The notes beneath the pieces were generated by a model. It made no database searches and was not told the origin of the DNA. It saw only the letters and a program-made list of their open reading frames with translations. From Marmoricola sp. OAE513 (lineage in GTDB: Bacteria; Actinomycetota; Actinomycetes; Propionibacteriales; Nocardioidaceae), in contig NZ_JBEPOC010000001.1 in NCBI RefSeq assembly GCF_040546585.1, forward strand, positions 1,984,001 to 2,048,000: a stretch of 64,000 bases of DNA, given 5' to 3'. Shown here one piece after another: positions 61,435 through 64,000 of this stretch (positions within the stretch are counted from its first letter, which is position 1; each line of letters starts with the position of its first letter). The position numbers and the translations under genes were made by a program.

Positions 61435-62304
61435 ATGGAGCTGAAGGACTGGTCGGTCAGGATCGCGGGCGTGGTGGTGCTCGCGATCCTCACCGTCGGC
61501 TGCAGCATCGACGTACGGACGTCGACGTCGACGGAGTCCCGGCCGCTGCCACCCCAGATCAAGTCCTGGTTGGAGAAGGACGGCCGCATCGCCCATCGCG
61601 GTGGCTCGGCAGACTTTCCCGAGATGAGCCGCTACGCCTACGACCGAGCGCTCGAGGCCGGCTACCAGGCGCTCGAGATCACGTTGGCGCGCAGCGCGGA
61701 CGGCACCTGGTTCGGCCTGCACGACAGCGACCTCGACCGCACCTCCGGGGTCGGCGACGTCGCTGTCGAGGACAGCACGTGGGCGGAGATCGACGAGCAC
61801 CGTATCCTCGCGGCCGCATCCGACGCCGGGACGCCGGGGCACCAGCGGTACCTGACGCTCGGGGAGTTCCTGGACGCCTACTACGGCAAGGCGATCCTCT
61901 TCCTCGACCCGAAACGCGCCGGCGACCACGTCGACGAGCTGCTCGACATCCTCGACGCGCTGCCCGGTGATGCCACCCGGACGGTCGTGGCGAAGCAGGC
62001 CTGGCGGGCAGGTGCCTCGCCGTGGTTGCCCAAGGCGCGCGAGCGCGGCTACACCACCTGGCGTGCGTTCGGCCAGGACGACGACTTCCTGCACCACCAC
62101 GAGGACGCTGATCTGCTCGGGATGTCCTACCGGGCGAGCCCGCAGGTGTGGAAGAAGATCCGGTCCCTCGGCAAGCCGGTGATCGCGCACGTGGTCCCCG
62201 ACGCGCGGGCGGCGAACGTCGCCCTCGGCAAGGGCGCCGACGGCCTGATGGTCTCCGGGGTGACCGAGGTGCGGCGAGCGGTCACCGCTCAGGCAGCGCG
62301 GTGA
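61435..62304 (+). CDS. Glycerophosphodiester phosphodiesterase-like lipoprotein
   Basis: 289 residues. Signal peptide RIAGVVVLAILTVGC with lipobox. The catalytic TIM barrel shows AHRGGSADFPE (GDPD HRG motif near 54), LEITLARSADGTWFGLHDSDLDRTSG (ELD-like metal ligands and the catalytic HD), LFLDPK near 160 and KPVIAHVVPDARAANVALGKGADGLMVS at the end. Family members hydrolyse deacylated phospholipids to glycerol-3-phosphate. The ELD-type motif reads EIT here, so a metal ligand may differ and activity is uncertain. A CAGGCT box 6 nt before the ATG is a possible -10. Confidence 0.78.
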   Translation: MELKDWSVRIAGVVVLAILTVGCSIDVRTSTSTESRPLPPQIKSWLEKDGRIAHRGGSADFPEMSRYAYDRALEAGYQALEITLARSADGTWFGLHDSDLDRTSGVGDVAVEDSTWAEIDEHRILAAASDAGTPGHQRYLTLGEFLDAYYGKAILFLDPKRAGDHVDELLDILDALPGDATRTVVAKQAWRAGASPWLPKARERGYTTWRAFGQDDDFLHHHEDADLLGMSYRASPQVWKKIRSLGKPVIAHVVPDARAANVALGKGADGLMVSGVTEVRRAVTAQAAR

Positions 62305-62311
62305 AGCGCTC

Positions 62312-62944
62312 TCACGGCGTCCACCCCGCCAGGTAGTCCGGGACCGCGATGTCCTGGCGGAGGTCGTCGGCCGGGACGGGGTCGCCGTACGTCGTGAGGA
62401 TCGGGAGCGTGCCCGCCCAGACCGGGTGGTCGAGGTCCTCGGGCAGGTCCTCGACGTCCTTATCGCTGATCTTCACCGACCACTCGGTCAGCGGCAGCGC
62501 GAGCACCATCGTGCCGGCGAGCTCCTTGGTGGTCGGCTGTCGCAGGCCGGGCCAGCGCCCCGGCATCCACGCCTCCGACATCGCTTCGAGCGCCGCGGTC
62601 TTGTCCTCGGCAGCCACGGTCTCCGGCTTCCCGAAGACCATCGCCGAGCGGTAGTGCATCGAGGACTCCAGCGCCGACCGCGCGAGCACCATGCCGTCGA
62701 GGATGGTCACCGTCGCGCACACCTCGATCCCGGCGGCCAGCGTCCGGAACAGGCGACTGCCGGTGGAGCCGTGCAGCAGCAGCCGGTCCCCGTCGCGCGC
62801 GTACGCCGTCGGGATGTTCAGTGGTCGGCCGTCGGCGACGAAGGCGACGTGCGCGACCCGGGCTGAGTCGAGCACGGCCCACAGGTCCTCGAGCTCGGTG
62901 GCCGCCTTCTCGGGGAGCCGGCGGATCCGGGTGCGGTCGGTCAT
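62312..62944 (-). CDS. PNPOx-like split-barrel flavin/F420-binding protein
   Basis: 210 residues. RVAHVAFVADGRPLNIPTAYARDGDRLLLHGSTGSRLFRTLAAGIEVCATVTILDGMVLARSALESSMHYRSAMVFGKPETV is the pyridoxamine-5'-phosphate oxidase-like barrel of the FMN-binding group (HGSTGSR phosphate contact). It is not pyridoxine oxidase itself, as the substrate-binding residues and C-terminal signature are absent. Start ATG 62944; a CAGAAT box lies 6 nt upstream. Convergent with the GDPD gene and next to the amino-acid dehydrogenase gene on the same strand. Function unknown. Confidence 0.75.
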   Translation of the reverse strand: MTDRTRIRRLPEKAATELEDLWAVLDSARVAHVAFVADGRPLNIPTAYARDGDRLLLHGSTGSRLFRTLAAGIEVCATVTILDGMVLARSALESSMHYRSAMVFGKPETVAAEDKTAALEAMSEAWMPGRWPGLRQPTTKELAGTMVLALPLTEWSVKISDKDVEDLPEDLDHPVWAGTLPILTTYGDPVPADDLRQDIAVPDYLAGWTP

Positions 62945-62986
62945 GGGTTGATTCTGCCCAGGCCCGACCGCCCCCGCGACGGAAAT

Positions 62987-64000
62987 TCAGACCAGCTGGT
63001 CGAGCGCCAGCGTCAGTGCGGTCGCCGCCAGTCCGGTCGGCGCTGCGGACCGCTCGTGGCACTTCTCCAGCGCGACGCGGATCGTGCGCGAGACGTCGCC
63101 GAGGATGACCTCGTCGCTCACCTCGCCGATGCCGCCCATGAGCAGCGTGAACGCCCGGGCCATGCCGCAGTTCGCGATGAAGTCCGGGATCACCGCAACG
63201 TTCTGGTCGGCGTACTCGTAGGTCGGACCGTAGAAGATCTCGGGATCGGCGAACGGCACGTTGGCGCCGGCCGAGATCAGCTCCAGGCCACCGGCGACGA
63301 GCCGCTCTACCTGCTGGTGGCTGACCAGCCGCGAGGCCGCGCACGGCAGGAAGATCTCCGCGCCCAGGTCCCAGACCTGCTCCTCGACGACGTCGAACGG
63401 CAGCAGGTCGGGGGAGACCAAGGTGTTGCCGACCTTGCCGAGGAACAACCCGTGCACCTCCTCGGGCGTGAGGCCCTGGGGCGCGAGCAGGCCACCGTCG
63501 CGATCGATGATCCCGACGACGACGGCCCCGGCCTGGGCCAGGTAGTACGCCGCCGCGGATCCGACGTTGCCCCAGCCCTGGACGACCACGCGCTTGCCCC
63601 GCACGCTCCCCGTCGGCTGGTAGATGCCGTAGTGGTGCACGACCGACTCCGCGACGCCCCACCCGGTGACCAGGTCGGCGATCGTGTACTTCGCCTCCCG
63701 GTCCGGGGTGTAGCGCGGGTCCTCGACCACCTTGGAGACGCCGAGGCGCAGCATCCCGACCCGCTGCACCAGCTCCCGCTCGTCGGCGGCGAAGTGCCCG
63801 TTGACGATGCCCTGCTGCGGGTGCCAGAGGCCGTAGCGCTCGGTCAGCGGGATGACGTCGTGCAGCTCGTCGACGTTGAGGTCGCCGCCGGTGCCGTAGT
63901 ACGCCTTGAGCAGCGGGGTGACCGCCTTGAACCACCGCTCCAGCACGCCGGCGCGACGCGGGTCGGCGGGGTCGAAGTCGATGCCGGACTTGGCGCCGCC
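62987..64000 (-). CDS. Glu/Leu/Phe/Val dehydrogenase (N terminus outside the window)
   Basis: The frame is open to the last base, so the gene continues beyond 64000; 337 residues are seen of the usual ~400-450. The edge begins with GGAKSGIDFDP, the Lys-containing substrate-binding motif of glutamate/amino-acid dehydrogenases. KRVVVQGWGNVGSAAAYYLAQAGAVVVGIIDRDGG is the NAD(P) Rossmann fold, and GGLELISAGANVPFADPE, NVAVIPDFIANCGMARAF are family motifs. It deaminates an amino acid (Glu, Leu, Val or Phe) to a keto acid; the choice cannot be made from this part. A GTG at 63946 is internal, not a start. Confidence 0.88.
   Translation of the reverse strand, partial: GGAKSGIDFDPADPRRAGVLERWFKAVTPLLKAYYGTGGDLNVDELHDVIPLTERYGLWHPQQGIVNGHFAADERELVQRVGMLRLGVSKVVEDPRYTPDREAKYTIADLVTGWGVAESVVHHYGIYQPTGSVRGKRVVVQGWGNVGSAAAYYLAQAGAVVVGIIDRDGGLLAPQGLTPEEVHGLFLGKVGNTLVSPDLLPFDVVEEQVWDLGAEIFLPCAASRLVSHQQVERLVAGGLELISAGANVPFADPEIFYGPTYEYADQNVAVIPDFIANCGMARAFTLLMGGIGEVSDEVILGDVSRTIRVALEKCHERSAAPTGLAATALTLALDQLV

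Overview
The window reads as chromosomal DNA of a high-GC actinobacterium, most probably Nocardioidaceae (Nocardioides or a close relative). The signs are strong GC bias at third codon positions, frequent GTG and TTG starts, actinobacterial families (F420-type DDN reductase, DUF6458, SARP/BTAD regulator, GAF-ANTAR protein, menaquinone MenB, HelD/HelR helicase), many TAnnnT -10 boxes 6-7 nt before the start codon (leaderless genes), and short palindromic repeats of the GTCGTCGAGC-type scattered between and inside genes. There is no phage, integrase, insertion sequence, rRNA or CRISPR; one tRNA-Ser(CGA) is present.

Layout. 1-2.5 kb: a two-gene flavin unit (luciferase-like monooxygenase cut by the window edge plus FMN reductase), a His-rich ABM-domain protein and a small membrane stress protein. 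2.7-11.2 kb: a complete recC-recB-recD operon with overlapping starts. 11.2-13.3 kb: an M15 peptidase lipoprotein and an acyl-CoA dehydrogenase closed by a 16-bp perfect terminator. 13.7-21.7 kb: a block of secreted or surface proteins, with a giant Ig-like/delta-60 repeat protein (frameshifted in this sequence), a membrane-anchored protein and two paralogous exported proteins. 21.8-34 kb: mostly single housekeeping genes (photolyase, ACT protein, DDN reductase, menB, HExxH membrane protein, ArsR/MFS pair, sirtuin, VIT1-like transporter, orphan pntA, upp, tadA pair). 34-40.4 kb: HxlR/nitroreductase pair, GAF-ANTAR regulator, DUF6458, and an aldehyde dehydrogenase (frameshifted) with its DUF779 partner and a GAF-winged-helix regulator.

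40.6-46.3 kb: tRNA-Ser, two lipoproteins, a PaiB-like protein, an amidohydrolase-cysteine dioxygenase operon and a two-gene unit of unknown function whose second protein carries a tandem ~100-residue duplication. 46.4-51.8 kb: a five-gene alpha/beta hydrolase-SDR-ferritin-like diiron protein-flavin monooxygenase-MerR operon, resembling in make-up the mycobacterial mymA locus. 51.8-64 kb: large SARP/BTAD ATPase regulator, MoxR-VWA pair, HelR-like helicase, zwf, a GDPD lipoprotein, a PNPOx-like protein and a Glu/Leu/Phe/Val dehydrogenase running off the window end.

The least explained parts are four families of short repeats (one placed in frame inside four genes, one ending 6-7 nt before two GTG starts), the 45.05-46.34 kb unknown pair, the diiron/FMO operon and the amidohydrolase-cysteine dioxygenase pair. 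Two coding frames (near 17,735 and 37,737) are broken by small shifts that could be sequence errors or real mutations. All assignments come from reading the sequence; no database search was run.
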